From: Microbispora sp. H13382
GTDB lineage: Bacteria > Actinomycetota > Actinomycetes > Streptosporangiales > Streptosporangiaceae
Assembly: GCF_014161445.1 (NCBI RefSeq)
Contig: NZ_JABBXA010000001.1
Span: forward strand, 310,001 to 374,000
Direction of reading: 5' to 3'
DNA: 64,000 nt
The translations under genes were made by a program, and so were the position numbers. Shown here in pieces: positions 63,547 through 64,000 of the stretch. Below the pieces are notes generated by a model, which was not told where the DNA came from, did not search any database, and worked only from the letters and a program-made list of their open reading frames with translations. Within the stretch, counting starts at the first letter, position 1, and each line of letters begins with the position of its first letter.

Positions 63547-64000
63547 GTGGGGAGACGACTGGCGGGCGTCTGCGTGCTGCTCCTGATGTCCCTTCCCGCC
63601 TGCGGCCCGGACGGGCAGGAACGGGGAACGGAGCTCGGAGCGGTCGGCGATGTGCGGGATGGCTTCACCGTCGGACTGCTGCTCCCCGCCGAAGGACCGG
63701 ACAGGTCTCTGTTCACCCGGGCTCTGGCGTCCCTCTGCCCGCGCTGCGACGTCCGGTACGCGAATGCCGCGGGCGACCGTACCAGGCAGGCGCGGCAGGT
63801 CGGCCGGATGCTGGCCGACGGCGTGCGGGTGCTGGTCCTCGGCGCGGTGGACCCCGGGGCCGCCGCTCCCTGGGTGGCCAGGGCCAAGCTGTCCGGGGCG
63901 AAGGTGATCGCCTACGACCGGCTGGCCAACGGACCGGTGGACGCCTACGTGGCGACGGACCCGGCGCGCGTCGGGCGGGAGCAGGCGCTGGCCCTGCTCC
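63547..64000 (+). CDS. Sugar-binding lipoprotein of an ABC transporter, partial
   Basis: The reading frame from GTG 63547 runs off the window end. It begins MGRRLAGVCVLLLMSLPACG, a lipoprotein signal with lipobox LPAC. Then DGFTVGLLLPAEGPDRSLF, ARQVGRMLADGVRVLVLGAV and a VIAYDRLANGPVDAYV segment match the xylose-type periplasmic-binding protein fold. The transporter permease and ATPase would lie beyond 64000. Confidence 0.7.
   Translation, partial: MGRRLAGVCVLLLMSLPACGPDGQERGTELGAVGDVRDGFTVGLLLPAEGPDRSLFTRALASLCPRCDVRYANAAGDRTRQARQVGRMLADGVRVLVLGAVDPGAAAPWVARAKLSGAKVIAYDRLANGPVDAYVATDPARVGREQALALL

Overview
The window is a high-GC actinomycete chromosome segment, most like a Streptosporangiaceae-type filamentous actinobacterium. 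This is inferred from GC-rich codon usage, frequent GTG starts, the core block recO-uppS-zur-glyS ... ppdK ... dgt ... dnaG-sigma factor, the many secreted hydrolases, and a nitric oxide synthase. No ribosomal RNA is present, so the genus is not fixed.

Layout. 1-4.5 kb is housekeeping: the recO tail, uppS, a CGNR regulator, zur, a small membrane protein, a monooxygenase-fold protein and glyS, closed by strong hairpins. 4.6-6.5 kb is decaying accessory DNA: a frameshifted secreted NucA/NucB nuclease, a secreted-protein fragment and a TPR-regulator remnant. 6.5-21 kb returns to core functions: a tripeptidyl-aminopeptidase-like lipoprotein diverging from ppdK (three DasR-box-like palindromes between them), a secreted M14 carboxypeptidase, an XRE regulator, dgt, an M23 lipoprotein, dnaG and an RpoD-family sigma factor. 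21-25 kb is a sulfide/persulfide detoxification operon: CstR-like repressor, CstB-like dioxygenase-rhodanese, membrane rhodanese and TauE exporter. It has three 16-bp operator palindromes and a MITE-like element that supplies the regulator's stop codon. 25-28 kb holds tRNA-Asn and a patch of gene fragments. 28-33.6 kb has a DUF1062 protein, a membrane protein with a TIR-like core, a NOS oxygenase paired with an enoyl-CoA hydratase, and galK. 33.7-38.2 kb has catalase, a secreted lipase-like enzyme and a VOC/AraC pair.

38.3-43.7 kb is a seven-gene polyol/hexitol phosphotransferase operon (DeoR regulator, PfkB kinase, EIIC, EIIB, EIIA, zinc dehydrogenase, HPr). Its promoter is readable and carries three 11-bp-phased GTTTCG-type repeats. 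43.7-58.4 kb is mixed accessory content: a SigJ-like ECF sigma with an azoreductase, a secreted X-Pro peptidase, a secreted metalloprotease behind a 26-bp palindrome, an MFS exporter, an ArsR regulator with a blocked upstream start, a methyltransferase, an Arg/Glu-repeat secreted protein and several enzymes or unknowns.

58.4-63.3 kb is the most mobile part. An integrative element of about 4.66 kb lies between 120-bp direct repeats that include the 3' half of a tRNA-Met gene. It carries a truncated tyrosine integrase and one cargo gene, an 890-residue repeat-rich membrane protein of visibly lower GC. An older element's integrase remnant lies just outside, so elements have accreted in tandem at this tRNA. 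The window ends inside a sugar-binding lipoprotein gene.
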